Positions 18,374 through 28,395 are shown, counted from the stretch's first letter. The stretch: DNA of 55,115 nucleotides from an uncultured Verrucomicrobiota bacterium (GCA_903876795.1 CAIRBK010000058.1:1-55115), one strand, 5' to 3'. Translations and numbers: made by a program. Notes: a model not told the origin generated them from the letters alone.

Positions 18374-19534
18374 TTAAGCGGAAGGCTTGGATTCGGAGGC
18401 CGGGGGAATGGAAGCCGATGAATCCCCGGAGGACGTCGGTTCGGGCTCTGCGGGCTTTTTCTTAAAACGCTGCCAAAGAGCCTTGAGGCGGGCGGGAATG
18501 CTCACGATGCCGCCGGGCAAGAGGAGCACGACGATCACGAAGAGACCGCCGAGAATGACCAGCCAGTAGTCGGGTGCGGCGCGGGAGGCCCAGCTCTTGA
18601 GCGAGTTGACGCCGATGGCGCCGATGATCGGGCCGACGAGAGTGGCGCGACCGCCAACCGCGCACCACACGACGGCTTCGAGGGATTTGTCGGGCGTCAT
18701 TTCGGACGGGTTGATGATGCCGACCTGAGGCACATAGAGCGCCCCGGCCACGGCCGCGATCAGCGCGGCGACGATGAAGATGAAGAGCTTGAAATGAGCG
18801 GTCGCGTAGCCACTGAACAGCACGCGGTTTTCACCGTCACGGATGGCTCGCTGAACCAGACCAAACTTCGTGTGGCTGAGCAGGCGGAGAGCAACGTAAA
18901 CGACCAACAGCACCAAGGCGGTCGCGATAAAAAGACCGCGCTGGGTCGACGCGTCGCGCAGATCGTAGCCGAGGATGAACTTGAAATCGGTGAACCCGTT
19001 GTTACCGCCCATGAGCATGTCGTTGCGGAAAAACATCAGCGAAGCACCATAGGTGAGCGCCTGCGTGAGGATGGAGAAATACACGCCCTTCACCCGGGAG
19101 CGGAACGCCAAAAAGCCGAACACCAGCGCCAGCAATCCCGGGACCAAGAGCACCATCGCCGAGGCGAAAGGAAAACTGGAAAACGGCACCCAGAACTTGG
19201 GCAAGTCCGTCCACCCAAGGAACACCAGGAAGTCAGGGATCGGTTTCTTGTATTGGCCAAGGTCGCCGATCATGCGCATGAGATACATGCCCATCATGTA
19301 GCCGCCCAAACTGAAGAAAAGCGCCTGGCCGAGGCTGAGGAGGCCGGTGTAGCCCCAGAGCAGGTCCACCGAGATGGCGAGCAGGGCGTAGCAAAGGTAT
19401 TTGCCCCAGAGATTGATGGTGAAGTTGCTGACCGCCCCGTGGGCGTTGAGCAGCGGAAAGATCACGATGAAGAACACCGCGATCACACCGACGGCGATGA
19501 GCTCGATTTTATGGCGTTTGGAAAGGGATGACAT
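18374..19534 (-). CDS. urtC: Urea ABC transporter permease UrtC
   Basis: A LivM-like inner-membrane permease of 386 residues. About ten hydrophobic segments are visible, including [40 protein letters not shown] and [20 protein letters not shown]. Conserved family text is [22 protein letters not shown] and [20 protein letters not shown], with [18 protein letters not shown] close to the end. The C-terminus is a Ser/Pro-rich cytoplasmic tail. It follows urtB after about 59 bp and precedes urtD by 6 bp. Confidence 0.95.
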   Translation of the reverse strand: MSSLSKRHKIELIAVGVIAVFFIVIFPLLNAHGAVSNFTINLWGKYLCYALLAISVDLLWGYTGLLSLGQALFFSLGGYMMGMYLMRMIGDLGQYKKPIPDFLVFLGWTDLPKFWVPFSSFPFASAMVLLVPGLLALVFGFLAFRSRVKGVYFSILTQALTYGASLMFFRNDMLMGGNNGFTDFKFILGYDLRDASTQRGLFIATALVLLVVYVALRLLSHTKFGLVQRAIRDGENRVLFSGYATAHFKLFIFIVAALIAAVAGALYVPQVGIINPSEMTPDKSLEAVVWCAVGGRATLVGPIIGAIGVNSLKSWASRAAPDYWLVILGGLFVIVVLLLPGGIVSIPARLKALWQRFKKKPAEPEPTSSGDSSASIPPASESKPSA

Positions 19535-19593
19535 GCGGACGGAGAAATTTGGGTGGAAGGATCGGATACGGGACCTGGTCGCAGGCGGCCGCC

Positions 19594-21309
19594 TCAGTCA
19601 TCGAGGTTGCGACTGCGGGTGACGAACAGTCCCGAGGGACGCCATTGCAGGAAGAGAATGATGGCGACGAGCACCAGGATTTTACCGAGCACAGGATTGA
19701 GCAGAATTTGCTGCAGCGATTGATCGACCAGACCGATGCCGATCGCGCTGTAGATCGTGCCGGCGAGGTTGCCCACGCCGCCCACGACGACGGTCATGAA
19801 GCAATCAACGATGTAATTCTGGCCGAGTGAGGGACCAACGTTGCCGATCTGGCTGATGAAAGCGCCGGCGAGACCGGCCAACCCACTGCCAAGGCCGAAG
19901 GTGAGCATGTTCACCCGCTCGGTGCGCACACCCATGCAGGACGCCATGTTGCGGTTCTGCATGACCGAACGGATCAACAGACCCAGGGGCGTCTTGGTAA
20001 GAATCAGCCACACGCCAAAAACGATCAGCCCTGCGAACCCGATCACAAAGACGCGATTCCAGCCGAAGATGATGTCGTTCACGGTCCAGTTGCCACTGAG
20101 GTAACTCGGACTGCTGACCTGGACGTTGTTGGAGCCGAACATCAACTTCAGGCCCTGCTGAAGCAGCAGCGAAACGCCCCAGGTAGCCAAGAGGCTTTCC
20201 AAAGGACGGCGATAAAGGAAGCGGATGATACTCCGCTCGAGCCCGATGCCGACCAAGGCGGCGGCCAAGAAACTCAACGGCAAAGCGAAGAGGAAGTAAC
20301 TCTGATAAAACACCCCGCTGGCATGAATACCGGGGATCGAGAGACTGAAGCCGAAAAAAGGGATCGTGATGCCGGCACCGAAGACGTTTTCCACGAGATA
20401 GGTCGTGTAGGCTCCCACCGCGATCATCTCGCCGTGCGCCATGTTGATGACGCCCATCAGGCCAAACGTAATGGCCAGGCCGATGGCAACGATGAGCAGG
20501 ATACTGCCCAGGCTTAGTCCGCGGAAAAGCGTGCCGAAGAAATTGATGGTGCTCTTGTGTTTGTCGATCGCGCTCAGGGCGAGTTTGGCGGCGGCGGCAG
20601 TCTGCTTGTCGCCGACTGTCTCGGCATCCCGCATCGCGTTGCGGATCAGGTCGTAACTTGAGAGTGAGTGCAGCTCCTGCAACTCCTTCAACGCGGACAG
20701 CTTAACATTGGCGGCGGGGTCTTTGAGACGAGTCACTGCGATCGCCTCGCGCAAGGATCGCTTCACCGCAGCGTCGTTTTCCATGTCGAGTCGCTTCTGC
20801 AAGGCGGGCAACTTCTCCGCATCCTGACTGAAGCCAATCGTCTGAATTGCTTGCAGGCGTTTTTTGCGATCAGGCGAGGCCACATCGAGCAGGTCCAAAA
20901 CCCCCTTCATCGCCCGGCGCAACGCGGACGTGTGTTCGACAGCGTCCAGGTCGGCCGCAACCAGCCGCAAGGACTTACCATCGGCATCGACCAGAGAAGC
21001 TCCGGTATCCACCCGCACGGCGGCACGCCCATCGTTATCGTCCTTTTCGCCCACCAAGAGCACAGGCACACGAGCCCCCTCGGTGGGTTCATAAAGGTAA
21101 AGCGCGTCCTCACGCCAGGCCTTGAGCAACGGCTCGATGGCGTTATCGCTTTCTCCGGCCAAAGAAGCGACCAGTTGGATTTTCCGCGCATCGTCGGACG
21201 CGAGCATGGCTTCGACCAAAATGCCTCGGGGCGTCGCGGACCAAACCGCAGCGGCGGTAATGAGCCAAAGACAGAATGTGTTTATAAAAAGACGGATGGA
21301 GATACGCAC
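19594..21309 (-). CDS. urtB: Urea ABC transporter permease UrtB
   Basis: A LivH-like permease with the long N-terminal periplasmic extension that is typical of UrtB. The frame is open to 21357, but that point lies inside a terminator hairpin, so I place the start at GTG 21309, giving a signal-like [20 protein letters not shown]; no clear ribosome site decides it. Residues up to about 250 form a helical repeat-like domain ([24 protein letters not shown]). The membrane part has [40 protein letters not shown] and [15 protein letters not shown], all UrtB marks. It begins the distal urtBCDE-ure transcription unit behind the terminator. Confidence 0.93.
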   Translation of the reverse strand: MRISIRLFINTFCLWLITAAAVWSATPRGILVEAMLASDDARKIQLVASLAGESDNAIEPLLKAWREDALYLYEPTEGARVPVLLVGEKDDNDGRAAVRVDTGASLVDADGKSLRLVAADLDAVEHTSALRRAMKGVLDLLDVASPDRKKRLQAIQTIGFSQDAEKLPALQKRLDMENDAAVKRSLREAIAVTRLKDPAANVKLSALKELQELHSLSSYDLIRNAMRDAETVGDKQTAAAAKLALSAIDKHKSTINFFGTLFRGLSLGSILLIVAIGLAITFGLMGVINMAHGEMIAVGAYTTYLVENVFGAGITIPFFGFSLSIPGIHASGVFYQSYFLFALPLSFLAAALVGIGLERSIIRFLYRRPLESLLATWGVSLLLQQGLKLMFGSNNVQVSSPSYLSGNWTVNDIIFGWNRVFVIGFAGLIVFGVWLILTKTPLGLLIRSVMQNRNMASCMGVRTERVNMLTFGLGSGLAGLAGAFISQIGNVGPSLGQNYIVDCFMTVVVGGVGNLAGTIYSAIGIGLVDQSLQQILLNPVLGKILVLVAIILFLQWRPSGLFVTRSRNLDD

Positions 21310-21337
21310 AAAGTCAGAAAATTGAGTGGACTGTCTT

Positions 21338-21373
21338 AAAAAAAGGAGCGGCTCCACCCAGGGAGCCGCTCCT
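21338..21373 (-). terminator. Intrinsic terminator between urtA and urtB
   Basis: On the minus strand a 12-bp perfect stem (arms 21362-21373 and 21344-21355) with a 6-nt loop is followed by seven T residues. It lies about 60 bp after the urtA stop and just before urtB. Partial read-through would give many more copies of the binding protein than of the permease and urease. Confidence 0.92.
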
Positions 21374-21433
21374 CCCGAATGAACGGGATTTATAGCACGG
21401 CGTATGCCGTTTGGCCTAAATCCAAGCTAAGTT

Positions 21434-22693
21434 TTACTGAGCCTTGAACTTACCAAGGAGCCAGGGCTCGCCGTAGACGTCCTTGAATTCCTTGAGGATC
21501 TTGAACTGGCCGTCGGCCTTGGTCTCACCGATGAACACATTCTTGGTGAGGTGCATGTTGGACTGGGTGGTGACCTTCCCGCCAGGACCATCGAAGGAAA
21601 GACCGGACTTGAGGGCGGCGCGAACGGCGTCGACGTCAAACGTGCCGGCTTTCTCGACGGCAGCCTTCCAGAGATAGACACCGTTATAGCTGAGCACCAT
21701 GGGCGAGCAGGTTACTCGGCCTTCTTTGACGATGCCAGGGACCTTGGTTTCCTTGAGCCACTTTTTGAAGTTCTTCACGAATTCCTTGTTGGCATCGCTC
21801 TTGATGGACTGGAAGTAGGTCCAGCAACCGAGCTGGCCGACGAGCTGCTTGGCCGGGAGACCACGGAACTCATCCTCGGAGATCGAGAAGGAGACGACCG
21901 GGGCGATTTCGGCAGTTAGGCCGGCGGCGGCGTATTCCTTGAAGAAGGGCACGTTGGTGTCGCCGTTCAGCGTGGAGACGATGGCGGTCTTGCCACCGGC
22001 GGCGAACTGCTTGATTTCAGAGATGATCTGCTGGTAGTCGGTGTGGCCGAAGGGAGTGTATTTACCAGCGGAGATGATCTTGCCGGAATCGTCCTTCTTA
22101 AAACCGCCACCGATGTTCTCGATCGGAACCTTCTTGCTGAGGAGATACTCCAGAAGCACGAGGTTGGTGGTCTGAGGATAGACGTAGTCGGTGCCGATCA
22201 GGTAGAACTTGGTGTAACCCTGCTCGAGGAGATAATCGATGGCCGGAGTGGCCTGCTGATTCACAGCCTCGGCGGTATAGAACACGTTCTGGGACTCTTC
22301 CTGACCCTCGTATTGCACGGGGTAGAAGAGCAGACCGTTGTTCTTTTCGTAAACCGGGAGTACGGACTTGCGCGACACGGAGGTCCAGCAGCCGAAAGTC
22401 ACGGCAACCTTGTCCTCCTCGAGCAATTGCTTGGCCTTCTCGGCAAAGAGGGGCCAGTTGGAAGCCCCGTCAACCACCACCGGCTCGATCTTCTTGCCGA
22501 GCACACCACCCTTGGCATTGATCTCGTCAAAGGTGAAGAGGAGCACATCGCGCAGCGAGGTCTCGCTGATCGCCATCGTGCCGGAGAGAGAGTGTAGCAC
22601 GCCGACCTTGACCGTATCGGCCGCCTTGGCGGAAGCCACCATGGAGCCCAACGCAAGGGCGCCCACAGTTACCAACTGATTAACTTTAAGCAT
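21434..22693 (-). CDS. urtA: Urea ABC transporter substrate-binding protein UrtA
   Basis: Periplasmic urea-binding protein of 419 residues. A signal peptide ([18 protein letters not shown]) precedes the mature start [20 protein letters not shown]. UrtA-specific text includes [58 protein letters not shown], and [19 protein letters not shown] and PVQYEGQE are the usual landmarks of the urea (or short amide, FmdD-like) branch. It has its own promoter candidate (22764-22779) and is followed by a strong terminator. Amide binding instead of urea is possible, but the urease cluster makes urea the likely ligand. Confidence 0.95.
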   Translation of the reverse strand: MLKVNQLVTVGALALGSMVASAKAADTVKVGVLHSLSGTMAISETSLRDVLLFTFDEINAKGGVLGKKIEPVVVDGASNWPLFAEKAKQLLEEDKVAVTFGCWTSVSRKSVLPVYEKNNGLLFYPVQYEGQEESQNVFYTAEAVNQQATPAIDYLLEQGYTKFYLIGTDYVYPQTTNLVLLEYLLSKKVPIENIGGGFKKDDSGKIISAGKYTPFGHTDYQQIISEIKQFAAGGKTAIVSTLNGDTNVPFFKEYAAAGLTAEIAPVVSFSISEDEFRGLPAKQLVGQLGCWTYFQSIKSDANKEFVKNFKKWLKETKVPGIVKEGRVTCSPMVLSYNGVYLWKAAVEKAGTFDVDAVRAALKSGLSFDGPGGKVTTQSNMHLTKNVFIGETKADGQFKILKEFKDVYGEPWLLGKFKAQ

Positions 22694-22763
22694 GATTTTT
22701 AACGATTTGGGTTAGATGAACCCGCCATCACCACTTCGGAGACGCGAGGTTTAACCCAAGTTT

Positions 22764-22779
22764 AGCATCCGCCCTGCCA
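22764..22779 (-). promoter_or_regulatory. Sigma-54 (-24/-12) promoter candidate for urtA
   Basis: On the minus strand the sequence TGGCAGGGCGGATGCT has GG and GC dinucleotides exactly 12 bp apart, as in the consensus TGGCACG-N4-TTGCW. The predicted transcription start is near 22753, giving a leader of about 60 nt before the urtA ATG. The porin gene has the same arrangement. RpoN-dependent expression would fit nitrogen control, but no NtrC-type enhancer is evident upstream. Confidence 0.7.
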
Positions 22780-22815
22780 ACTTGAAAAAAACTCAATCAA
22801 ACCAGGGGTATGAAC

Positions 22816-22846
22816 AAAAAAAGGCCGGGGCGTGAGCCCCGGCCTT
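22816..22846 (-). terminator. Intrinsic terminator after the porin gene
   Basis: On the minus strand the 11-bp stem AAGGCCGGGGC / GCCCCGGCCTT (22836-22846 and 22821-22831, 4-nt loop) runs into T residues. It lies 43 bp after the porin stop and upstream of the urtA promoter, separating the two units. Confidence 0.93.
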
Positions 22847-22888
22847 CGAATTAGGATCGTTTTGATTATTTAGCTCTTGGCTAAAGAA

Positions 22889-23863
22889 TTAGAACTTGAA
22901 GAGACCCTGAACAGCGTAGCTGAAGGAGTCAGAGGCCGCAGTGTAATCGGTCTTGGTGATCTCACCCTTCACCGCGAAGTTCTTGGTGATGGTATAGGTG
23001 GAGGCAACGCCGTAGCCAAAGCCATCGGTGGTGCTGGTGTCGCTGCCCTCGTAGCCGGTCAGACGAGCGGCGACGGAGAGGTCGGCGTTGACGGCATAAC
23101 CAACCTGGGTGAGCCAGGAGTAGTCTTCGAAGCTGTCTTCGGTGTGGGCATACTCGGCGGCGAGGGTCACCTTGTCGGTCAGGGCATAGCTGGCCCAGAC
23201 GTTGTAGGTGCTGACGGACGAGGAAGCACCGGCAACATCCTGGTAGCCGGCACCAGCAAACACGGTCAGCTTCTCGATACCGGTGTAGAGGACATAGGCC
23301 TCATAACCCACGTCGTTGGAGAAGTCGCCATCCCCTTCGAAGAACTTGCCGCCAGGACCGGTCTGGGTGTCACGAACGGAGATACCGGTGGAAAACTCCT
23401 TGGTCAGATACTCCACCTTGGCGCCCGTGGCGTAGGGGCTGGCATAGTTGGAGAAGCCGTAGGAGATGAAGGCGTTGTTCGGGCTGTCGAAAGACTCGAA
23501 ACCGAGCCAGCCGAGGTATTTGCCACCGGTCACGGCGATGTCACCAGTCTTGTAGGTAACAAATGCGTCGAGCAGGCCGGCGTCGGCAGAAAGGGCGTTC
23601 GGACCAGACTTTACATTGTAGAGGCTCACCTTGGCGGTGAAGTCCTCGTACTTGCCGTTGAGGGCAACCTTGACGGAGTCGTAAACGCGGCCGCTGTTCA
23701 CCAACTGAAGGTTCTTGGCGGTCGTGCCCTCGGTGTTCACAGCGGAACCGATGGCATAGCCGTCGAGAGACAGGTTTTCGTTGATGGCAACTTCAGCGGA
23801 GGCCGAAGCGGCGATAACCGCGAAAGCGGCGAGGCCGGAGATCTTGGACAGGTGTTTGTTCAT
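22889..23863 (-). CDS. Putative outer-membrane porin of the urea locus
   Basis: A 324-residue exported beta-barrel protein. It has a signal peptide (ISGLAAFAVIAASASAE), then alternating hydrophobic/polar strands with many aromatic girdle residues, for example TFAGAGYQ-, WASYALTDKVTLAAEYAH- and FGYGVASTYTITKNFAVKGE-type strands, and it ends in GLFKF, a terminal Phe as needed for Bam-dependent insertion. Low Cys, high Gly/Ser/Thr/Tyr fit a barrel. I do not recognise a specific family name; TorF/Gcw_chp-type or FmdC-like porins are candidates. It lies directly upstream of urtA, with its own terminator and a sigma-54-type promoter like that of urtA, so a role in admitting urea or short amides is a reasonable inference. 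Confidence 0.75.
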   Translation of the reverse strand: MNKHLSKISGLAAFAVIAASASAEVAINENLSLDGYAIGSAVNTEGTTAKNLQLVNSGRVYDSVKVALNGKYEDFTAKVSLYNVKSGPNALSADAGLLDAFVTYKTGDIAVTGGKYLGWLGFESFDSPNNAFISYGFSNYASPYATGAKVEYLTKEFSTGISVRDTQTGPGGKFFEGDGDFSNDVGYEAYVLYTGIEKLTVFAGAGYQDVAGASSSVSTYNVWASYALTDKVTLAAEYAHTEDSFEDYSWLTQVGYAVNADLSVAARLTGYEGSDTSTTDGFGYGVASTYTITKNFAVKGEITKTDYTAASDSFSYAVQGLFKF

Positions 23864-23939
23864 GTCTTGGGTGTAGTAGTTTTGGTTTGAACGTCGCCGA
23901 ACAGCCTAGTCAGAGACTGCGTGACAACATTCAAATGGG

Positions 23940-23955
23940 AGCACAACACCTGCCA
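23940..23955 (-). promoter_or_regulatory. Sigma-54 (-24/-12) promoter candidate for the porin gene
   Basis: On the minus strand TGGCAGGTGTTGTGCT matches the -24/-12 pattern with correct GG-to-GC spacing. It shares TGGCAGG-N5-TGCT with the urtA promoter candidate. The predicted start near 23928 gives a leader of about 65 nt before the ATG at 23863, almost the same as for urtA. Two matched sites at equal distances make chance less likely. Confidence 0.7.
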
Positions 23956-24055
23956 AGTAAGCCGTCCACACTAAAATTTTACGCAAACAACGCGGTAAAT
24001 TGGACAATTTGTTTCAGCTTGAGTGCTAAAAACACCAGTTGTGCTCAAAATTAAC

Positions 24056-24523
24056 TCAAACAAGGTCTTTTTTGAGCTCATCAAAATTCCCCTGCTCGGC
24101 GGCACGCACAAAACCTTCGGTCACGGTTTTTAATTCCTCCCAGCGACGCCGGATCTGCCTGGCCTCCTCCTTAGTGACCTTGCTGTCAGCCGAGGCCGTG
24201 GCGATCACGGCCAACATATCGGCAAACTCTTGCACGATCTCGTTGGTGAGCGGGATAAGTGACTGCGAGTGAGGCTTGATTTGGGGGTTGGCTATAAAAA
24301 AGCCGCCCGCCCGCTCACAAACCCACTGGGCGATGCGCCGGTCGCTCGTGCTTCTCAGCAACTGGTCGATCCGATCGAGCGGATTGACGGCCCCACTTCC
24401 CGCGTCTTGAGCCGGGGCTTCCGTCCACTTGTAGATCAGGGAAAGTGACAAACCCATGTCCGAGGCGATCTGCTTGGCGCTCGTTTTTTTCAATATCTCC
24501 TTAAGAATCTCGTGCGATTGCAT
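24056..24523 (-). CDS. CII-like helix-turn-helix protein
   Basis: A protein of about 155 residues resembling the phage regulatory protein CII/Cox-type family as it occurs in bacterial chromosomes. The ATG at 24523 (MQSHEILKEILKKTSAKQIAS) is preferred over the frame start at 24574. An HTH is visible at ASDMGLSLSLIYKWTE near residues 20-35, followed by LDRIDQLLRSTSDRRIAQWV and CERAGGFFIANP. The C-terminal part is helical with VTKEEARQIRRRWEELK. It lies head-to-head with sucC and upstream of the porin gene, from which it is separated by the porin promoter. Whether it controls the urea locus is unknown. Confidence 0.7.
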   Translation of the reverse strand: MQSHEILKEILKKTSAKQIASDMGLSLSLIYKWTEAPAQDAGSGAVNPLDRIDQLLRSTSDRRIAQWVCERAGGFFIANPQIKPHSQSLIPLTNEIVQEFADMLAVIATASADSKVTKEEARQIRRRWEELKTVTEGFVRAAEQGNFDELKKDLV

Positions 24524-24657
24524 GAGGCGGCATCGTGCCCGGTCATAAGCCAAACGCAACCCCGCACCTGCCAAGTCTTACAATGCCTAACAATGCGTTG
24601 TTTGCACCGGTTTTTTCGTGCCTTCCCCCCTGTGCTTGTGGCAATCCTTGGCTTCCC

Positions 24658-25839
24658 ATGAACATCCACGAGTATCAGGCCAAGGCACTCTTCGAGAAGT
24701 TTGGAGTGCCGGTTCCCAAGGGCGTCGCCGCCAAGTCGCCCGCCGAATTCGAGTCTGCGCTTGCGCAACTCCCCGACGCACCCGTCGTCGTCAAGTCCCA
24801 GATCCACGCGGGCGGCCGCGGCAAGGGCACCTTCACCGACGGCTTCAAGGGCGGAGTAAAATTCGCCAAGACCAAGGCCGACGCGTTCGATTACGCCAAC
24901 AAGATGTTCAACAACACTCTTGTCACCATCCAGACCGGCCCCGCCGGCCGCAAGGTCCAGACAATCTACTTCACCCACGCCAGCGACATCAAAAAGGAAT
25001 ACTACCTGGCCATCCTCCTCGACCGCGCCTCCTCCAAACCGGTGATCGTCGCCTCCACCGAGGGCGGCGTCGACATCGAGACCGTCGCTCACGACACGCC
25101 GGAAAAAATCTTCAAGATATTCGTCGATCCCGCCTACGGCATCGCCGACTTCCAGGTGCGCGAATTAGTATTCAAACTTGGATTCAACACCGCCGAGGGC
25201 AAGAACGCCGCCAAGCTCATCCGCAACCTCTACGCGATGTTCTGGGAAACAGACGCAGCCATGGTTGAGGTGAACCCGCTCATCACCACGCCCGACGATA
25301 AAGTCCTCGCGCTCGACGCCAAGGTTTCCTTCGACTCCAACGCCCTCTTCCGCCACCCGGAGATCGTCGCCCTTCGCGACCTCAACGAGGAGGACCCCAA
25401 GGAGATCGAGGCCTCGAAATACGAACTGGCCTACATCGCCCTCGACGGAAACATCGCCTGCCTCGTCAACGGCGCCGGCCTGGCCATGTCCACCATGGAC
25501 ATCATCAAGCACTTTGGCGGGAACCCCGCCAACTTCCTCGACGTGGGCGGAGGCGCCTCCAAGGACAAGGTCGTCGCGGCCTTCAAAATCATCCTCGGCG
25601 ACACCAACGTGAAGGGTATCTTTGTGAATATCTTTGGCGGCATCATGGACTGCAACGTAATCGCCGAGGGCATCGTGGAAGCCGTGAAAGAGGTGGGGCT
25701 GAAACTGCCGCTGGTCGTGCGCCTTGAGGGCAACAATGTGGCCGCCGGCAAGGCCACCCTCGCCAAATCCGGCTTGGCGGTCGTCTCCGGCGACACCATG
25801 GCCGACGCCGCCCAAAAAATCGTCAAACTCGTCGCTTAA
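24658..25839 (+). CDS. sucC: Succinate-CoA ligase [ADP-forming] subunit beta
   Basis: With SucD this makes the TCA-cycle enzyme that converts succinyl-CoA to succinate with formation of ATP or GTP. The ATG at 24658 gives the standard start [20 protein letters not shown] and a 393-residue product; the open frame upstream from 24535 is non-homologous. The ATP-grasp fold shows [16 protein letters not shown] near residues 42-57, [13 protein letters not shown], and [19 protein letters not shown] and [14 protein letters not shown] in the ligase domain. [17 protein letters not shown]-type sequence is present. sucD follows after 17 bp. Confidence 0.97.
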   Translation: MNIHEYQAKALFEKFGVPVPKGVAAKSPAEFESALAQLPDAPVVVKSQIHAGGRGKGTFTDGFKGGVKFAKTKADAFDYANKMFNNTLVTIQTGPAGRKVQTIYFTHASDIKKEYYLAILLDRASSKPVIVASTEGGVDIETVAHDTPEKIFKIFVDPAYGIADFQVRELVFKLGFNTAEGKNAAKLIRNLYAMFWETDAAMVEVNPLITTPDDKVLALDAKVSFDSNALFRHPEIVALRDLNEEDPKEIEASKYELAYIALDGNIACLVNGAGLAMSTMDIIKHFGGNPANFLDVGGGASKDKVVAAFKIILGDTNVKGIFVNIFGGIMDCNVIAEGIVEAVKEVGLKLPLVVRLEGNNVAAGKATLAKSGLAVVSGDTMADAAQKIVKLVA

Positions 25840-25856
25840 CCGCCCGCCCACATCCA

Positions 25857-26780
25857 ATGAGCATTCTCATCACTCCCGAAACCAAGATCATGGTTCAAGG
25901 CATCACCGGTGCCTTTGGCGGCAAGCACGCCCAGCTCTCACTCGACTACGGAACACAAGTCGTCGCCGGCGTGACACCGGGCAAGGGCGGCCTGTTCTTC
26001 GAACACGGCGCGCATAAAGTCCCCATATTCAACTCGGTGCACGAAGCCGCCGCCGCCACCGGCGCCACCGTCTCGGTTATATTCGTGCCGCCTCCGTTCG
26101 CCGGCGACGCCATCCTCGAGTGCGTGGACGCCGGACTCGATCTCGCCGTGTGCATCACCGAAGGCATTCCGATCAAGGACATGATCCGTGTGAAGCGCGC
26201 GATGCAGGGCTCCAAGACCCGCCTTATCGGCCCCAACTGCCCCGGCCTGGTCACCCCCGGCACGGGCGAGGGCTCCAAGGGCGGCTGCCGCATCGGCATC
26301 GCCCCCGGCTACATCCACAAAAAGGGCCATGTCGGCATCGTCTCGCGCTCCGGCACCCTGACCTACGAGGCGGTTTTCCAAATCACCTCCAAGGGCCTCG
26401 GCCAGTCCACATCAGTCGGCATCGGCGGCGACCCGGTCAACGGCACCAGCCATCTCGACGTGATCAAGATTTTCAACGCCGACCCCGACACGAAGGGTAT
26501 CATCCTGATCGGTGAAATCGGCGGCAGCGCCGAGGTCGAAGCCGCCCGTTGGATCAAGGCCAACTGCAAAAAGCCGGTCGCCGGCTTCATCGCGGGTGCG
26601 ACCGCCCCCGCCGGACGCCGCATGGGCCACGCCGGCGCCATCGTCGGCGGCGTCGAGGACACGGCCGCCGCCAAGATCGCCGTTTTCAAGGAGTGCGGTA
26701 TCGAAGTTGCAACTACGCCGACCGACATGGCCGACGCGCTCCTGCGCGCCGCCAAGGCCAAGGGAGTCGACCTTGCCTGA
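25857..26780 (+). CDS. sucD: Succinate-CoA ligase subunit alpha
   Basis: The 307-residue alpha subunit binds CoA and carries the phosphorylated His. CoA-binding Rossmann text is VQGITGAFGGKHAQLSLDYG and VAGVTPGKGG; FVPPPFAGDAILECVDAG and LIGPNCPGLVTPG follow. The active-site His lies in RRMGHAGAIVGG near residue 257. GIGGDPVNGTSHLDVIKIF is also standard. It is 17 bp after sucC and is closed by a strong bidirectional terminator. Confidence 0.97.
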   Translation: MSILITPETKIMVQGITGAFGGKHAQLSLDYGTQVVAGVTPGKGGLFFEHGAHKVPIFNSVHEAAAATGATVSVIFVPPPFAGDAILECVDAGLDLAVCITEGIPIKDMIRVKRAMQGSKTRLIGPNCPGLVTPGTGEGSKGGCRIGIAPGYIHKKGHVGIVSRSGTLTYEAVFQITSKGLGQSTSVGIGGDPVNGTSHLDVIKIFNADPDTKGIILIGEIGGSAEVEAARWIKANCKKPVAGFIAGATAPAGRRMGHAGAIVGGVEDTAAAKIAVFKECGIEVATTPTDMADALLRAAKAKGVDLA

Positions 26781-26825
26781 TCTTGATCAAACCGGAGCTC
26801 GCAAGGGAACAACCCTGCGGCACTG

Positions 26826-26868
26826 AAAACCAAAAGGCCGCGCTCAAAAAGCGCGGCCTTTTGGTTTT
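26826..26868. terminator. Bidirectional terminator between sucD and the htrA-like gene
   Basis: A perfect 19-bp stem (26826-26844 and 26850-26868) with a 5-nt loop has A- and T-rich outer ends on both sides, so it can end sucCD transcripts from the left and the protease transcript from the right. Confidence 0.95.
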
Positions 26869-26898
26869 ACCGGGGCAATCTTTGCGGTTTGCCAGCAG

Positions 26899-28323
26899 CT
26901 ACTTCAGGTTGATCGTCACGTAACGCAGCACACCACGATACTGGACGAGCAAGGCGTTTAGCCCCGGCTTCACGGAGGCGGCGGCGGCGGTGACGTCGGC
27001 CACGGGGACACGATTGATCTCCACGATCACCAAGCCGGGCACCAGGATGTTGGCAAAGGGCGAGTTGTCCTCAATCGCGGTGATGACGATGCCGTTTTCC
27101 ACGCGTTGATCGATTTTGAATTGGGCGCGGAGCTCGTCGTCCAAAGTCTTCACCGTGACTCCCGGGATGAAATTGCCGGACGCGGCGGCCTGTTCACCCA
27201 GGGTGCCGAGCTTTATCTTGAAGGTCTTCTCCTTGCCGTCGCGGAGCACAACCACGGCGACCTCGGTGCCGGGCATGACTTGCGACACCAGCAGGCGAAG
27301 AGCCGATTGCGAATCGACCGGTTTGTTATCGATCCGCACGATGATGTCGTTGCGCTTGAGCCCGGCCAGGCCGGCGGGCGCATCCTTGACGACGTTGGTC
27401 ACGACCACGCCCTTGGTCGCGCGATCCACCCCGAGGCTCTCGGCCAGACCGGGATCCAAGTTCTGCCCGCCGACGCCGAGGTAGCCGCGCTGCACCTTGC
27501 CGGTGGTCACGAGACTGTTGAGGATCGATACGGCGAGATTGGTCGGCACGGCGAAACCAATGCCGATGTTACCGCCCGTCGATGAGAGGATCGCGCTGTT
27601 AAGCCCGACGAGGCGGCCCTTGGCGTCAACGAGAGCGCCACCGGAATTGCCCTGGTTGATGGCTGCGTCGGTCTGAATAAAGCTTTGGTAGGGCACCATC
27701 GCCTCCATCTGCTCGTCGGGAATGGTGCGGCCCGTCGCCGAGACGATACCCATGGTCACGGTCTGGCCCACCCCCAGCGGATTGCCCACGGCAAACACAA
27801 CGTCGCCCACGCGAATCCGATCACTGTCCGTTATGGGCACGACCGGCAGGGAATCGCCGTCGATCTTGATCACGGCCACGTCGGTCTTCTCATCGGTGCC
27901 GATCACCTTGGCGATCATCTCGCGGCCGTCGGAGAGGAGTACCTTGAGTTCGTCGGCGCCGGCGACGACGTGGTGATTGGTGAGGATATAGCCGTCGGGC
28001 GAAACGATCACGCCGGAGCCCAGCCCCTTTTCCTCACGCTCGCGTTCGGGCAATCGGCCTCGAAACAACTGCTGGAAGAACGGGTCCACGCGCAACCGCT
28101 CGCGCACGATCTTCGTGGAGTAAACGGAGACGACGGCCTTCTGCACGGGTTCGACCACATCGGCGTAGCTGGTAACCCTACGCCCGCCGCCATCGCCCAA
28201 AGGGGAGCCGTCAAACTTGATGTCGGGCTTGGCCGCAGCGGTTCTCGTCTGAGAATAACCGAATGGGGCCGACAGAGACGCCAACGCAACGACCAAGAGG
28301 AGGGAATGAAGCCGGGTTTTCAT
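26899..28323 (-). CDS. DegP/DegQ-type periplasmic serine protease with two PDZ domains
   Basis: A 474-residue HtrA-family protease and chaperone for envelope quality control. The ATG at 28323 gives a signal peptide (RLHSLLLVVALASLSAPFGYS). The trypsin-like domain has His118 in LTNHHVVAG, Asp148 in KTDVAVIKID and Ser227 in NQGNSGGALVD. Two PDZ domains follow: one with QRGYLGVGGQNLDPGLAESLG and GLKRNDIIVRIDNKPV, the second, more divergent, near the C-terminus with DNSPFANILVPGLVIVEINR. It lies next to the lpxD-skp-bamA envelope genes, which suits outer-membrane protein quality control. Confidence 0.95.
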   Translation of the reverse strand: MKTRLHSLLLVVALASLSAPFGYSQTRTAAAKPDIKFDGSPLGDGGGRRVTSYADVVEPVQKAVVSVYSTKIVRERLRVDPFFQQLFRGRLPEREREEKGLGSGVIVSPDGYILTNHHVVAGADELKVLLSDGREMIAKVIGTDEKTDVAVIKIDGDSLPVVPITDSDRIRVGDVVFAVGNPLGVGQTVTMGIVSATGRTIPDEQMEAMVPYQSFIQTDAAINQGNSGGALVDAKGRLVGLNSAILSSTGGNIGIGFAVPTNLAVSILNSLVTTGKVQRGYLGVGGQNLDPGLAESLGVDRATKGVVVTNVVKDAPAGLAGLKRNDIIVRIDNKPVDSQSALRLLVSQVMPGTEVAVVVLRDGKEKTFKIKLGTLGEQAAASGNFIPGVTVKTLDDELRAQFKIDQRVENGIVITAIEDNSPFANILVPGLVIVEINRVPVADVTAAAASVKPGLNALLVQYRGVLRYVTINLK

Positions 28324-28395
28324 GGGTGGTGAGAGACCAACCCAAGCGCGGCATTGTTCCACCGCAAGCCCGCAGAAAGCGCAGGACCTCAGGGT

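Noticed and set aside
24535-24657. Extended N-terminus of SucC
   Set aside because: The extra residues are unlike the family, and the ATG at 24658 gives the universal MNIHEYQAK start.
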